The notes beneath the pieces are model-generated. The model did no database searches. It was given only the letters and a program-made list of their open reading frames with translations, and was not told the origin of the DNA. The position numbers and the translations under genes are program-made. 38,982 nucleotides of DNA from UBA10002 sp964373775 (GTDB taxonomy: Bacteria > Patescibacteriota > Minisyncoccia > Phycocordibacterales > UBA10002): the NCBI GenBank assembly GCA_964373775.1, contig CAYJWA010000002.1, positions 1-38,982 on the forward strand. The letters run 5' to 3'. Shown here piece after piece: positions 29,292-38,895 of this stretch. Positions within the stretch are counted from its first letter, which is position 1, and every line of letters starts with the position of its first letter.

Positions 29292-32200
29292 ATGTTCTCT
29301 CCTTTTTTTACGGCGTTGTTGTCTCGTAAAGCGGCAACAACGGGTTTTGCTGTTGCGCGAAGCTGCAGGAAGCGCGCTTTTGGATTATCCGGAGTGTGCT
29401 TTTTTGTTTTTGCGCTCGCCCTTTTATTCGCAGGAGCGGCGCCTGTCCATGCGGCGATTATTGAGCAAGCCCCGGTGATTGACGGGTTCTTTGAGAATAA
29501 TCCGACCATTGGCGGCGGGGCGATTTTGCCGCTCGCCAAGTTCCGGCTCTCGCAGGCAAGCGGTTCGGATACGCTCACCAAAGTCGGCGTAACGCTTGTG
29601 GCGTCCAGCACCATGGCGAATGGTTCCATCTCCCGCCTTTCCCTCTGGAAGGAGTCGGGCACGAAGCCGGGCTTTCAGCTTGATTCCGACACATTTGTTA
29701 CTGGCGCCGCGTCAACCACTGTTACTACTGGATTGCTTGTTGTGCTTCAACCTGGTAACGAGACCCCTGCTGTTGCTGGTACTGAGTATTACATTATCGC
29801 GTCAACCACTGCCGTGTCAGGGCTTACCAACGGCCATGGATTCAATGTGCGTATGGACGCGAACTATGCAAGCACCTCTGCTTTAACCGGGGTCGGAGCG
29901 AATCCGTTTATTTCAAACCGCAAGGTCTCGCTCAATCAAAATGCGACATTGAAGATTAGCGAGGTGAAGATAGGGACGGTCCTGAGTAGCGCCGACGAGT
30001 TTGTTGAACTCTACAACTCCGGCGAGGCAGACATCAATCTCCAAGACCTCCCGCTTGCGGTGCACTCATTCTACGCAAGCGGCAGTTCCACGCCGGGCAT
30101 CCCACTGACCTATTACAAGAAGATTATTCCATCGCACGGTTATTTCCTTATCGCGAGTCAGTCCGGTTACAGCGGAAATGCGCAACCAGATGCAATCTTT
30201 GCCACTTCCACATTCACGGGCATCCTTTTCGCAAATGGCGGACTCTCCATCGCCACCAGCACGGTTGCCGCCTCTGCTACATCCACGGCGATTGACTTTG
30301 TTGGCTGGGGCACCCAGCCCATAACAAGTTGTGAAAACAGCGAGGCAAGCACCACACCATGCGTGCTGACGCTTCTGGAAAATGGCGCGAGCATTGAACG
30401 GCTTGCCACGGGCTACCCCGCGGCATCATCTACCGCCGCTTCTATGGCATCAGGAGGAGTTGATGCTACAAAAGGTAACGGCTTTGACAAGAACTTCAAC
30501 AAGACCGACTTTGTGTTGCAGACCATAGCTAATCCGCAAAACACCTTGAGTCCCGTTGAGTTTCCGTTCGGCGGCGGCGGGACCGACACATCTTCGTTTC
30601 AGGTGCAGGGTTCGTATCCAACAAATGGACAGACAGGCGTTCCCATTGACACGAGATTTTTCGGTTTTAATCTCACGAAGCCGGCCAATGCCGACACGAT
30701 TGCGAGCGTATCTGCGACCACGACAGTAACACTCTTTAAGGTAGTGAATAACGGACCAACGGGCTCAAATCTCTGTTCCAACGTCTTATATAACCCGATG
30801 CCGGGCAGTTTTGAGCCGCAGGTAAAGTGCAATATAACGAGCACCCTAGAGGCAAGCACCTCGTATGTCTTTACAGTAACGAGCGCGGTGCGCGACCTCT
30901 CCGCGAATAATCTTGACCAAGACACATTTTCGCCGGGGAATCAGAATTACGCGGCAACCTCAACCACTGGCGCCGCGGGGCAGACGATGACGAATGTAAC
31001 GCCGCCCTCCGTCATCGGCACTTCTCCGTTCAACGGGAACACCAACATCCCGAGCAACCTCGCTTCTATGGCGGTTGAGTTCTCAACGGACATGAGGCCG
31101 TCCACTATTACCGGCGCAGTGGGAAGCACCACCATTGCTCTGGCAACTTCAGGAGGAACGAGCGTGGCATTTCAGAGTTTCAGTTTCAGCACCTCTACTG
31201 GCAGGAATGTCCTCTCAATGGTTCCCGGGACGCTCGCGGCAAACACGACCTACATCTTGACGATAACGGGAGGCGTCCAGAGCACCAACGGCATAAACCT
31301 CGCAAGTCCTTACTCGTCGCGGTTCACGACGGGCGGAAGCGCCGGTGACACCACAGCGCCGGTGGTCGTCGGAGTCCTGCCGACAAACGCGACTACCATC
31401 GCGGCGAATACCAATGACTTCGTGGTTATCTTTGACGATGCCATGGATGCGTCCACTGCAACAAGCGGCGCGATTACGCTCGCGATTACGAGCGGTCCTG
31501 CCCTTCCCGGCACCGTGCGCTATGACCCTGTGTCCAAAGAGGCGCATTTTGTCCCGAGCAATATCTTGCCGGTCAGCACCGGGCTGACGCTTACCCTGAA
31601 GGGTGCGTCGCTGAAGAATGCTTCCGGAGTGTACCTCGGTTCCAATATCACCAAGACCTGGACTGTTGAAGCGTCAAATACTGACACTACTCCTCCAGCC
31701 GTACTCTATGTCAATGTGGATGAGTTCAGCGTTGCGGTTACCTTTAACGAGGCGGTGAATGCGACTGACGCGACAAACTTGAGCAACTACTCGCTTGTGG
31801 TTGGCGGTCAGACACAGACACCCTCTGCGCTTGCCGGACATACAATTACATACGACGCGTCAACGCGCACTGCCAAACTTTCAGGGCTGCGATTGGCGTC
31901 CGGCGCCGCGGTAACCGCCAGCGTGTCCAATATCAAGGACATCTCCGGAAACAGTATGACTGCGACCGCGGTTTCTTCGGCGACCGTGAACTCGTCAACC
32001 GGAAGCGGCGGCACTGGTGGGTTCGTGGGTCCCGGCTCTTTCACCGGTTCCACCTTTGGAGCGACGACCAATTTTACTTCCGCAGGCATTGGCTTTATGC
32101 CGCCGGTCAACATACGGCCGACCAGTACCTTTATCAGCGCGTCCTCAACATACGCGTTTGAACTCCCGCTCTCCAAGCAGATTAACGCAGGCGGTACCAT

Positions 32201-35200
32201 TGTCATTACCTTCCCGTCAACTTCTGACTTCGGACTTTGCTGCGCCGCAACGACCTCAAGCAAAAATCCGTTTCTCGCGGAGATTAACAAAGACATCAAC
32301 GGTTCTGGAACCGGTACCATCGGCATTCAGACCATTACCAAAGATACGACAGCAAAGACGATTACGCTTACATTGGATACTGCCACGAATTCGGAGGGAC
32401 ATGATTTTCTGCGTTTTTCCCTCGCGGACATGAAAAACCCGTCAATTCCCAAGGGCATTGACAGTTCGGGCTACTCTATTGACATTAAATCCAAGTCGTC
32501 AGCCGGGACGCTCCTTGAGTCATTCAGCGCCAATCCGGTCTATATCACGGGCGGGACTGCGGGAGGCGGCTCCACGACCCAGATTCGCGGCACGGTCTCT
32601 GGAAATGGCGGCAATCTTCAGGGGGTAACGATTCACCTCATGTCTCCGCAGACAGGACCAATGGACGCGACAACCGATTCAAACGGACTCTATTCATTTG
32701 CGGATATTCCAGTCGGCTCGCAATTTCTGACGAATAACTTCGGCGGTGGAAGTGAGTACTACCTCTTCACTGACCCGTTCATCAATCCAACCGGCACATC
32801 AACCGCATTCTTCGGCAACACCATGCCGACTCCGATTCAGGCAACCTCAACATCTCTTTTGACGCGCGATTTTGCGCTGACTGCGACCTCTTCGGCGGTT
32901 AACTTTACGGTAAATCTTACGGCAGCCGCGAATACCTTTTCTTCAACCGAGACAGTTGATGTCTTTGCCGGAGGTCCCGGGCAGTTCGTGGTTCGCACCG
33001 TGACGCCGGGAGCGTCCGCGCTCACCAACGCAGTGCTGACCACGATTCCCATCCCGCAGACGAACGGCAGTTGGGGCGTCGGCATCGGTCCCGCCATGCC
33101 CAAGGGTACGGGAGGCGGTTTTTCTGGACCTCCCACAGCGCCCAACTGGTCCCCGCCGCGACCAATTGAAGTAGTGGTATCAGGGTGTCCGACTGCCTGT
33201 GTCTCTAAAATCGGCGGCACCGCAACGACCTCAAATAACTTTACAATTTCAACGGCCGATAAGAGCATCGTTGGCGTCCTGAAGGACGGAAGCGGTAATG
33301 CGATTGCCAATGCAATGGTCTTCGCCTACTCCGGCGCCAATGGCACTGGCGGTAGCGCACAGACCTCCTCTACTGGCGTCTTTACGGTTAAGGTCGTGAG
33401 CGGCTCGTATGTGCTGGGTGCATTTTCTCCGGGTGTGGGCAAGTCGCGGGAGATTCCTGTCGTGGTGGACTCTTCGGGCAATGTCTTCTTTGACGGTTCC
33501 CAAACCGCATCCGCTTCCTATACGCTCACGATGTCAAAACCGGGTTATACCATTACCGGCCAGGTGACTGACGGCTCAAGCGCGGTCGGAAATGCTCCGG
33601 TCTTCGCCTATCGCACCGACGGATTTGGACGCGCGGACGCAATGAGTGACTCTTCAACGGGCAACTATACGATGTATGTTGATAACGGTACCTGGAAAGT
33701 TAACTCTTTTATTCCCGGATTTGGTCCTATGGATGAACAGACCGTTGTCATCGCAGGCGCAAATCAATCCGGCATCAATTTCGCTCCATCTTCATCGCAG
33801 GCATTCAGCTTGTATTCGGGCAACATCTACGACGACGCGGATAACAACAACATCTTCGCGACATCAACCGAGGGTCTTGTCGGCGCCGTCATCCGGCTCT
33901 CGGGTTCAAGCGGCGTGAATGAAGGGGTCTCGGGCGCGGAGGGCGCGTTCTCTATCCGCGTGAAGTCCGGCAGCGGCTACGCCATTACTGATATCTTCAT
34001 GCCCGGCTATGGCCGCATTGCGCCACTGAACAACGCGGGTACTGCCATCGGCACGCTCAATCTTACGGCCTCCTCAACCAATAACTACATCCGGGTTCCG
34101 AAGCGCAATACCATTACGATTAATGTGAAGGACTCAAGCGGCAACTCGATCAGCGTTAGCAAGGCATTCATTGACCTCTTCAACACGACGACCAAGCAGG
34201 GAACGCATGTAGAGATTACGAGCGCGACCACAACCACCATTCAGGTAGCAACCGGCACATCGCCCACGGTGCGCGCGTATGTGCAGGGCGTGCCGCCGGC
34301 GAATATCTCAGTCGCTTCTGACAGCTCCGGTACCGCGGTCTCAGGCGGCGTTGTCACTGTAGACAACGCGACCGAAGCGATAAAAATCGTCGTGAACACC
34401 GCTTCGGCAAGTTTCTCGCGGGTTCTCGGCACGGTGTACAAAACAGCCGCGACGAGCGGGAACGAACTGGAAGACGCGTGGATTCAGTTCATTGATGAAA
34501 CGAATGGAGTGCACTTCGGGACCCAGGCGACCACTTCCGGCAAGTATGATGTAAGCGCGCAGAATGGCTCGTATCAAGTCATTGTCTCCAAGCCCGGCTA
34601 TATCGGCACCCCGACGACGGTGACGGTTTCCGGTACGACCACGCAGAACTTCATTCTTGATTCGGCGTCGCTGACGATTTCCGGAACGGTAACCGCAGGG
34701 GGAAGTGCGGCCGCTAATGCCTTCGTTCGCGCCGAAAAAGTCGGCGGCGGGCAATCAATCGGGCAGACGAGCACCGACGGCACCTACAGTTTGAGTGTGA
34801 CGGCGGGGACATGGCGGGTCTTTGCGACGGCCGATGGATATTCACAGGGCGCGTCCGCGAGCAACCCAATCACTGTCTCTGGTTCATCGGTAACAGGGAA
34901 AGATGTTGCGCTTTCAACGACGGTCAGCTTGCAATCCAAACTCGCGACCTCAAACACCTTCACTGACACCGCGGCGGGCACCTTTACCGACTCAACCGTC
35001 GGGGTAAATATTGATTTGGATTCAAACGCGCTCGGCTCGGCAGGCAACAATTCGTATATGACGGCGAAGGAGACGAGCAACATCCCGAATACCGCGAGCG
35101 TCAATATTGTCGCGAGCAAAGCAAAAGACATCAATGCGTATTCCGGCGGCTCGCAGGTGAAGAACCTGCAATCCGGCAAGACCGCGACGGTTGACCTCAC

Positions 35201-36692
35201 ATACACCAAGTCAGAACTTGCGGAGACCAGCATTGACACGACGACGGAAGTGGCAAATCTCAAAATGGTCTCCTACAGCGAGGACAAGAAGGAGTGGGAG
35301 GCGCTTTCAACCGTCGCGACATATAAGAGCGACGGCGACGATAACACGGTCGGCACATCCGACGACAGCACGGTAACATCACCCACGGCTTCACTCTCCA
35401 ATGTTGATTATGTCGTCTTTACGGCAGTCGGAACTCACTTCTCGGCTTATGCACTTTCTTCTCCCACAGGCGCCGAGCCGCCCGGCACGCCGGGAAGCGT
35501 TACCGCTACCGCCGGTTCCGGTGTCGGAAGCGCCATCACGATTACCTGGTCCGCGTCCACGAATAATCCGACTGGCTATTATGTCTATCGGAGCACGGAC
35601 AATTCATCGTTTCCCCTGTATGCGACGATCTCAAGCGGCAGTACCTTGACCTACACTGATTCCAATGTCAGCGGCGGGACAACCTACTATTACAAAGTCG
35701 CGGGATTTTCAGACGGCGGTTCACAGGAATCCGCGGCGTCGGCCGCAGTCAATGCCACTTCGGCGACAGCGGGCGGTGGGGGTTCTCCGAGCGGAGGAGG
35801 CGGTGGAGGGGCAAGCTATGGACCACCGCCGCGCGAGCAGAAGATTTATCCAGATGGCACAAAAGTGTATCTGGATGAACTAGGCGCCGCGGCAAAGATT
35901 AAGGAACTGGATGCAAAGTTTGCGAAGACGGTAAGCCCTCTCGCAGCCGCAGCCATAACCGCAAAGACGGTTCCCGCGGAAGCAGTGGCGCAGGCAAGCG
36001 CTGTGGCGCGCGCGGTCTCCCCGGTCTTCAACAAAGACCTGGCGCGAGGAGCGCGCGGCGATGATGTGAAGCGTCTGCAAGAACTTCTGGGAGTTGAGCA
36101 GAGCGGATTCTTTGGTCCACTGACCGAAAAAGCATTAAAGGCGTTCCAAGTGAAGCAGGGTGTTGTCAAGAGTGAGCAGTCAGCCGGGGCAGGGAAGTTG
36201 GGTCCGGCAACGAGGGCAAAGATTGCCGAGGTCTTTGCCGAGACAGCAGCGGTTCCCAGCGCTCCGGCCACGCAAGCGGTAACCGAGGCGGTCGCACAGG
36301 CAGCGGTTGCGGCGCCGTCAATTACGCGCCGTCTTGCCGCGGGTTCGCGCGGAGAAGATGTGAAGGCGTTACAAGCATTCCTTGCGAGCGACAGAAATGT
36401 TTATCCGGAAGGCGAGGCAACCGGTTTCTTCGGAGCCCTTACCCGTAAAGCCGTGCAACGGTTCCAGGAGAAGCACGGAATCGCAAAGCCCGGAGACGAT
36501 GGATACGGCGATGTGGGACCCGCGACCCGCGCGAAGCTCTCGGAACTAAGGGCAGGGGGAACAGCCGCGCCAACTCCGACTTCAGCCGGAGCGAGTCCTG
36601 CAAAAGCAGCCATTGAGAAACAACTCTCTGACGCGCTCAAACAACTGGAAGAGATTCAGAAGCAGCTGAACGCCGTGCTCCCGAAGCCGTAG
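29292..36692 (+). CDS. Giant multidomain cell-surface protein
   Basis: 2466 residues from ATG 29292, which starts an N-terminus with a hydrophobic signal (CFFVFALALLFAG, cleavage near PVHAA, about residue 55); the frame is open from a GTG at 29211. Order seen: a beta-rich N part; a lamin-tail domain (about 219-425; KISEVKIG...DEFVELYNSGE...GYFLIAS...DFVGWGT); four SbsA-type Ig-like domains (about 438-905); a beta domain of unknown type (about 920-1090); six or seven carboxypeptidase-regulatory-like repeats (about 1095-1875; ITGxVxDGxxxVxNAxVxA...GxYxxxVxxGxW); a further beta region; a fibronectin type III domain (about 2063-2156); a Gly/Ser/Pro linker; two peptidoglycan-binding domains (about 2247-2313 and 2343-2418; LARGARGDDVKRLQELL, GFFGPLTEKALKAFQ); a helical tail. 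It is probably exported and held to peptidoglycan through its C-terminus. A role in attachment to host cells is plausible but inferred. Confidence 0.9.
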   Translation: MFSPFFTALLSRKAATTGFAVARSCRKRAFGLSGVCFFVFALALLFAGAAPVHAAIIEQAPVIDGFFENNPTIGGGAILPLAKFRLSQASGSDTLTKVGVTLVASSTMANGSISRLSLWKESGTKPGFQLDSDTFVTGAASTTVTTGLLVVLQPGNETPAVAGTEYYIIASTTAVSGLTNGHGFNVRMDANYASTSALTGVGANPFISNRKVSLNQNATLKISEVKIGTVLSSADEFVELYNSGEADINLQDLPLAVHSFYASGSSTPGIPLTYYKKIIPSHGYFLIASQSGYSGNAQPDAIFATSTFTGILFANGGLSIATSTVAASATSTAIDFVGWGTQPITSCENSEASTTPCVLTLLENGASIERLATGYPAASSTAASMASGGVDATKGNGFDKNFNKTDFVLQTIANPQNTLSPVEFPFGGGGTDTSSFQVQGSYPTNGQTGVPIDTRFFGFNLTKPANADTIASVSATTTVTLFKVVNNGPTGSNLCSNVLYNPMPGSFEPQVKCNITSTLEASTSYVFTVTSAVRDLSANNLDQDTFSPGNQNYAATSTTGAAGQTMTNVTPPSVIGTSPFNGNTNIPSNLASMAVEFSTDMRPSTITGAVGSTTIALATSGGTSVAFQSFSFSTSTGRNVLSMVPGTLAANTTYILTITGGVQSTNGINLASPYSSRFTTGGSAGDTTAPVVVGVLPTNATTIAANTNDFVVIFDDAMDASTATSGAITLAITSGPALPGTVRYDPVSKEAHFVPSNILPVSTGLTLTLKGASLKNASGVYLGSNITKTWTVEASNTDTTPPAVLYVNVDEFSVAVTFNEAVNATDATNLSNYSLVVGGQTQTPSALAGHTITYDASTRTAKLSGLRLASGAAVTASVSNIKDISGNSMTATAVSSATVNSSTGSGGTGGFVGPGSFTGSTFGATTNFTSAGIGFMPPVNIRPTSTFISASSTYAFELPLSKQINAGGTIVITFPSTSDFGLCCAATTSSKNPFLAEINKDINGSGTGTIGIQTITKDTTAKTITLTLDTATNSEGHDFLRFSLADMKNPSIPKGIDSSGYSIDIKSKSSAGTLLESFSANPVYITGGTAGGGSTTQIRGTVSGNGGNLQGVTIHLMSPQTGPMDATTDSNGLYSFADIPVGSQFLTNNFGGGSEYYLFTDPFINPTGTSTAFFGNTMPTPIQATSTSLLTRDFALTATSSAVNFTVNLTAAANTFSSTETVDVFAGGPGQFVVRTVTPGASALTNAVLTTIPIPQTNGSWGVGIGPAMPKGTGGGFSGPPTAPNWSPPRPIEVVVSGCPTACVSKIGGTATTSNNFTISTADKSIVGVLKDGSGNAIANAMVFAYSGANGTGGSAQTSSTGVFTVKVVSGSYVLGAFSPGVGKSREIPVVVDSSGNVFFDGSQTASASYTLTMSKPGYTITGQVTDGSSAVGNAPVFAYRTDGFGRADAMSDSSTGNYTMYVDNGTWKVNSFIPGFGPMDEQTVVIAGANQSGINFAPSSSQAFSLYSGNIYDDADNNNIFATSTEGLVGAVIRLSGSSGVNEGVSGAEGAFSIRVKSGSGYAITDIFMPGYGRIAPLNNAGTAIGTLNLTASSTNNYIRVPKRNTITINVKDSSGNSISVSKAFIDLFNTTTKQGTHVEITSATTTTIQVATGTSPTVRAYVQGVPPANISVASDSSGTAVSGGVVTVDNATEAIKIVVNTASASFSRVLGTVYKTAATSGNELEDAWIQFIDETNGVHFGTQATTSGKYDVSAQNGSYQVIVSKPGYIGTPTTVTVSGTTTQNFILDSASLTISGTVTAGGSAAANAFVRAEKVGGGQSIGQTSTDGTYSLSVTAGTWRVFATADGYSQGASASNPITVSGSSVTGKDVALSTTVSLQSKLATSNTFTDTAAGTFTDSTVGVNIDLDSNALGSAGNNSYMTAKETSNIPNTASVNIVASKAKDINAYSGGSQVKNLQSGKTATVDLTYTKSELAETSIDTTTEVANLKMVSYSEDKKEWEALSTVATYKSDGDDNTVGTSDDSTVTSPTASLSNVDYVVFTAVGTHFSAYALSSPTGAEPPGTPGSVTATAGSGVGSAITITWSASTNNPTGYYVYRSTDNSSFPLYATISSGSTLTYTDSNVSGGTTYYYKVAGFSDGGSQESAASAAVNATSATAGGGGSPSGGGGGGASYGPPPREQKIYPDGTKVYLDELGAAAKIKELDAKFAKTVSPLAAAAITAKTVPAEAVAQASAVARAVSPVFNKDLARGARGDDVKRLQELLGVEQSGFFGPLTEKALKAFQVKQGVVKSEQSAGAGKLGPATRAKIAEVFAETAAVPSAPATQAVTEAVAQAAVAAPSITRRLAAGSRGEDVKALQAFLASDRNVYPEGEATGFFGALTRKAVQRFQEKHGIAKPGDDGYGDVGPATRAKLSELRAGGTAAPTPTSAGASPAKAAIEKQLSDALKQLEEIQKQLNAVLPKP

Positions 36693-36695
36693 GAG

Positions 36696-36828
36696 AAGCG
36701 GTTAGTCCGCCATCTGGCGGATAGCGGTTAGCGTTTAGCAAGCAAAATCCTCTGCATGAGGCAGAGGATTTTGCGATTCTTGTCTTTTCTTACTAAACGC
36801 TATACGCTAACCACTAAACGCTTCCCCC
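36696..36828. repeat. Inverted GTTTAGC-type repeats around a terminator
   Basis: GCGGTTAGCGTTTAGC-like words on the left (36698-36740) face CTAAACGC...GCTAACC...CTAAACGC on the right (36793-36823). A small TCCGCC-atct-GGCGGA hairpin lies within the left arm. Near-identical CTAAAC-ACTAAACGC-TCTACGC words occur inside trmD at 37095-37120, so this family also enters coding DNA. Confidence 0.75.
36743..36773 (+). terminator. Terminator of the giant surface protein gene
   Basis: CAAAATCCTCTGC (36743-36755), ATGAG loop, GCAGAGGATTTTG (36761-36773): perfect 13-bp stem ending in TTTT, with more T nearby. Confidence 0.85.
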
Positions 36829-37575
36829 ATGACTTTCCACATCATCACTCTCTTCCCCCGCGCCTTTGACTCTTACCTCGGAGAGTCCATCTTACAGCGC
36901 GCCATTCTGGACAAGAAAATCAAGGTGAAGTTTTACAACCCGCGCGACTTCGCCGAAGACAAACACAGACGCATAGATCGCGCGCCGTACGGAGGCGGGC
37001 CCGGGATGGTGATTCAAGCGGAACCGGTACTCAAAGCAGTAGAAACTGCTTTGAGAGATTTAAGATTTAAGATTTATGATTTAAGAAAGAAGAAGCTAAA
37101 CACTAAACGCTCTACGCTAAACGTTTTTCCCAAAATCATCTGGCTATCGCCAAGCGGAAAGCAATTTACGAATGAGACCGGTATAAAATTCGCGCAATGC
37201 AGCGACCTTATCATCATCTGCGGGCGGTACGAGGGGATAGACGCGCGCGTGAAAAAAGTTCTACAAGACACGGCACGAATCCGCCGCGGCGGACGAATAA
37301 AATTGGAAGAGATATCAGTTGGACCGTTTGTGCTGACCGGCGGGGAACTGCCCGCAATGCTTCTGATTGATGTAATATCTCGACAGGTAGAAGGAGTGCT
37401 CGGCGACCCTCGCTCGCGCGAGGAGTCGCGAGTCGCAAGTCCGGAAGTGTACACCCGCCCGGAGGTTTTTCTGTATCGCGGAAAGAAATATCGCGTCCCC
37501 AAAATCCTCCTCTCCGGCCACCACCGGAAAATCGACGAGTGGCGACAAAGAAAAAGGAATTTTACGAGCATCTGA
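36829..37575 (+). CDS. trmD: tRNA (guanine-37 N1)-methyltransferase with repeat insertions
   Basis: 248 residues. TrmD methylates G37 next to the anticodon of a subset of tRNAs, preventing +1 frameshifts. SPOUT-fold motifs: MTFHIITLFPRAFDSYL, APYGGGPGMVIQAEPV, IIWLSPSGKQFTNE, the AdoMet-binding knot IIICGRYEGIDARV, ISVGPFVLTGGELPAMLLIDVISR, and the end VPKILLSGHHRKIDEWR. Two non-conserved in-frame segments are repeat-derived: 37056-37125 (GATTTAAG words followed by CTAAACGC words; encodes LRFKIYDLRKKKLNTKRSTLN) and 37275-37298 (exact copy of the intergenic element at 3970-3993). The last codons (TSI and stop) lie inside the 37564-37602 palindrome shared with the convergent transporter gene. 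rpsP, rimM and rplS, its usual neighbours, are absent. Confidence 0.93.
   Translation: MTFHIITLFPRAFDSYLGESILQRAILDKKIKVKFYNPRDFAEDKHRRIDRAPYGGGPGMVIQAEPVLKAVETALRDLRFKIYDLRKKKLNTKRSTLNVFPKIIWLSPSGKQFTNETGIKFAQCSDLIIICGRYEGIDARVKKVLQDTARIRRGGRIKLEEISVGPFVLTGGELPAMLLIDVISRQVEGVLGDPRSREESRVASPEVYTRPEVFLYRGKKYRVPKILLSGHHRKIDEWRQRKRNFTSI
37056..37125. repeat. Composite in-frame repeat insertion in trmD
   Basis: Left half: GATTTAAGATTTAAGATTTA-type words, with 16 bases identical to 17889-17904. Right half: CTAAACACTAAACGC and CTACGCTAAACG, matching the intergenic words just upstream of trmD (36793-36823). It separates two blocks normally joined by a short loop. Confidence 0.8.
37275..37298. repeat. 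24-bp CCGCCGCGGCGG element inside trmD
   Basis: Identical over 24 bases to 3970-3993. In trmD it is read as ARIRRGGRI, just before the conserved ISVGPFVLTGGE block. Confidence 0.9.
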
Positions 37576-37602
37576 TTCTCGTAACGAGAATCAGATGCTC
37601 GT
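37564..37602. terminator. 19-bp-arm palindrome spanning both convergent gene ends
   Basis: ACGAGCATCTGATTCTCGT (37564-37582), one base, and its exact complement (37584-37602). Each arm supplies the final codons Thr-Ser-Ile and the TGA stop: trmD from the left, the MFS gene from the right. It could act as a bidirectional terminator, though T-runs are lacking; it is more clearly a repeat element that ends both genes. Confidence 0.85.
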
Positions 37603-38763
37603 GTTCACCTTCTCCATAAGTCCGAAAGCGATGAGGCCGACCAAGATGAGTCCGAGCGCGAGCGAGAGCACTGCGTTCGCGCCAAAGTTCTGCCAGAGTA
37701 AGCCGCCGATGATTCCCGCAAAAAGTACGCCGAAGCCGATGCTTGCATGCAGGAGCCCGTATGCGTTGCCGCGTTCTCCCGCGAGGGTCAGCCGCGCCGC
37801 GAATGAGCGTTGGACCCCGTCCGTGAATGCGTATCCGATGCCGAGGAGTACAAATCCGAACGCGAGCGCGGAGAGCGTGTGGTCGTAAATCATCAAGAGA
37901 TACGCGAGGGCAATCAAGAGATAGCCGCCGAGAATGACGGGCTTATCGCCGACTTTGTCAGCGAGCCGTCCGGCTTTATACGAAAAGAGGGTGTTTGAGA
38001 TATTGAAGAAAAGATAAAAAAGCGGGATAAAACTTATCTCCAGTCCGAGGTCTTGGGTGCGCAAGAGAAGGAGCGCGATGGGGAGATTCGCGAGCGAAAG
38101 AAGGAAGATAATGATAAGGAAGCGCCGGAACTCCTTAGTGTGCGCGGTGAGGCGCAACCGGAGCCGTTTGATGTTTCCCCCTGTTGCGGCGCTTACCTCG
38201 CGGATAAAGGCAAATGAAAAGAGGGCAAGAACGCCAACTACAAATGCGGTAATGAAGACCGTGTTGAATGCTTCCGGCGCTCGCGCGAGAATGAGAAATG
38301 CGACCAATGGGCCAAGAATAGCTCCGGCAGAATCCATGGCTCGGTGAAAGCCGAAACTGCGTCCCAACTGTGCGGAGTTTGCGGAAAGAGAGAGGAGCGC
38401 ATCGCGCGGGGCTTCCCGGATCCCTTTGCCGATTCGGTCCACAATACGAATGCCGAGAATATGCGCAGCCGTGCTGGAAACAAGATAAAACGGGCGCGTG
38501 GCAACAGAGAGCGCGTATCCAAAAAGGGCAAGGGATTTGCGTTGCTCCCATTTATCCGAAAGCCGGCCGGAGATGACTTTTGTTAGATTCGCGAACCCGT
38601 CCGCCACGCCCTCAATGAATCCGAGCGAAGCCGCGCCGGATTTTAAGACCGAGCTGAAGAACGCGGGGAAAACGGAAAGAATCATCTCGTTTGAGAAATC
38701 ATTGAAGAACGAGACGAGCCCCATGAAGAAGACATTTTTTTCTACGCCGAAAAGTTTGCGCAT
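37591..38763 (-). CDS. MFS transporter
   Basis: 390 residues with about 12 membrane helices. The start MRKLFGVEKNVFFMGLVSFFNDFSNEMI and the loop motif GRLSDKWEQRKSLALFGY (MFS motif A form GxLsDrxGrrk) plus VDRIGKGIREAPRDALLS are typical of a major-facilitator subgroup annotated as 'MFS transporter' near drug/proton antiporters; a second motif-A-like loop is AGRLADKVGDKPVIL. The transported substrate cannot be told from sequence. Convergent with trmD; its last three codons and stop are provided by a palindrome. Upstream on the minus strand are TACGAAT tandem words and a TACAAT box. Confidence 0.9.
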   Translation of the reverse strand: MRKLFGVEKNVFFMGLVSFFNDFSNEMILSVFPAFFSSVLKSGAASLGFIEGVADGFANLTKVISGRLSDKWEQRKSLALFGYALSVATRPFYLVSSTAAHILGIRIVDRIGKGIREAPRDALLSLSANSAQLGRSFGFHRAMDSAGAILGPLVAFLILARAPEAFNTVFITAFVVGVLALFSFAFIREVSAATGGNIKRLRLRLTAHTKEFRRFLIIIFLLSLANLPIALLLLRTQDLGLEISFIPLFYLFFNISNTLFSYKAGRLADKVGDKPVILGGYLLIALAYLLMIYDHTLSALAFGFVLLGIGYAFTDGVQRSFAARLTLAGERGNAYGLLHASIGFGVLFAGIIGGLLWQNFGANAVLSLALGLILVGLIAFGLMEKVNTSI

Positions 38764-38765
38764 GC

Positions 38766-38799
38766 AATACGAATTACGAATAGAATACGAAATACGAAT
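38766..38799. repeat. TACGAAT short tandem repeats upstream of the MFS gene
   Basis: Four near-copies of AATACGAAT/ATTACGAAT in a row form the leader of the leftward MFS mRNA. The words are related to the ACGAAT flanks of the 24-bp element and to the CACGAAT words of the end repeats. Confidence 0.7.
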
Positions 38800-38812
38800 G
38801 GGAGAACAGCGC

Positions 38813-38818
38813 TATTGT
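38813..38818 (-). promoter_or_regulatory. Possible -10 of the MFS gene
   Basis: Minus strand TACAAT, about 50 nt upstream of the ATG; no clear -35. Confidence 0.3.
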
Positions 38819-38895
38819 AACATGGCGACAGAAATCTTTGCTGTGTGCGGATGGACGGGCCCGTTCGTTCATAGCAGATACGTTTAACGAATAGA

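Noticed and set aside
37030..37055. Another palindromic insertion in trmD (CTCAAAGCAGT / ACTGCTTTGAG)
   Set aside because: The encoded LKAVETAL fits the expected family sequence at this point, so the 11-bp arms may be coincidence and not an insertion.
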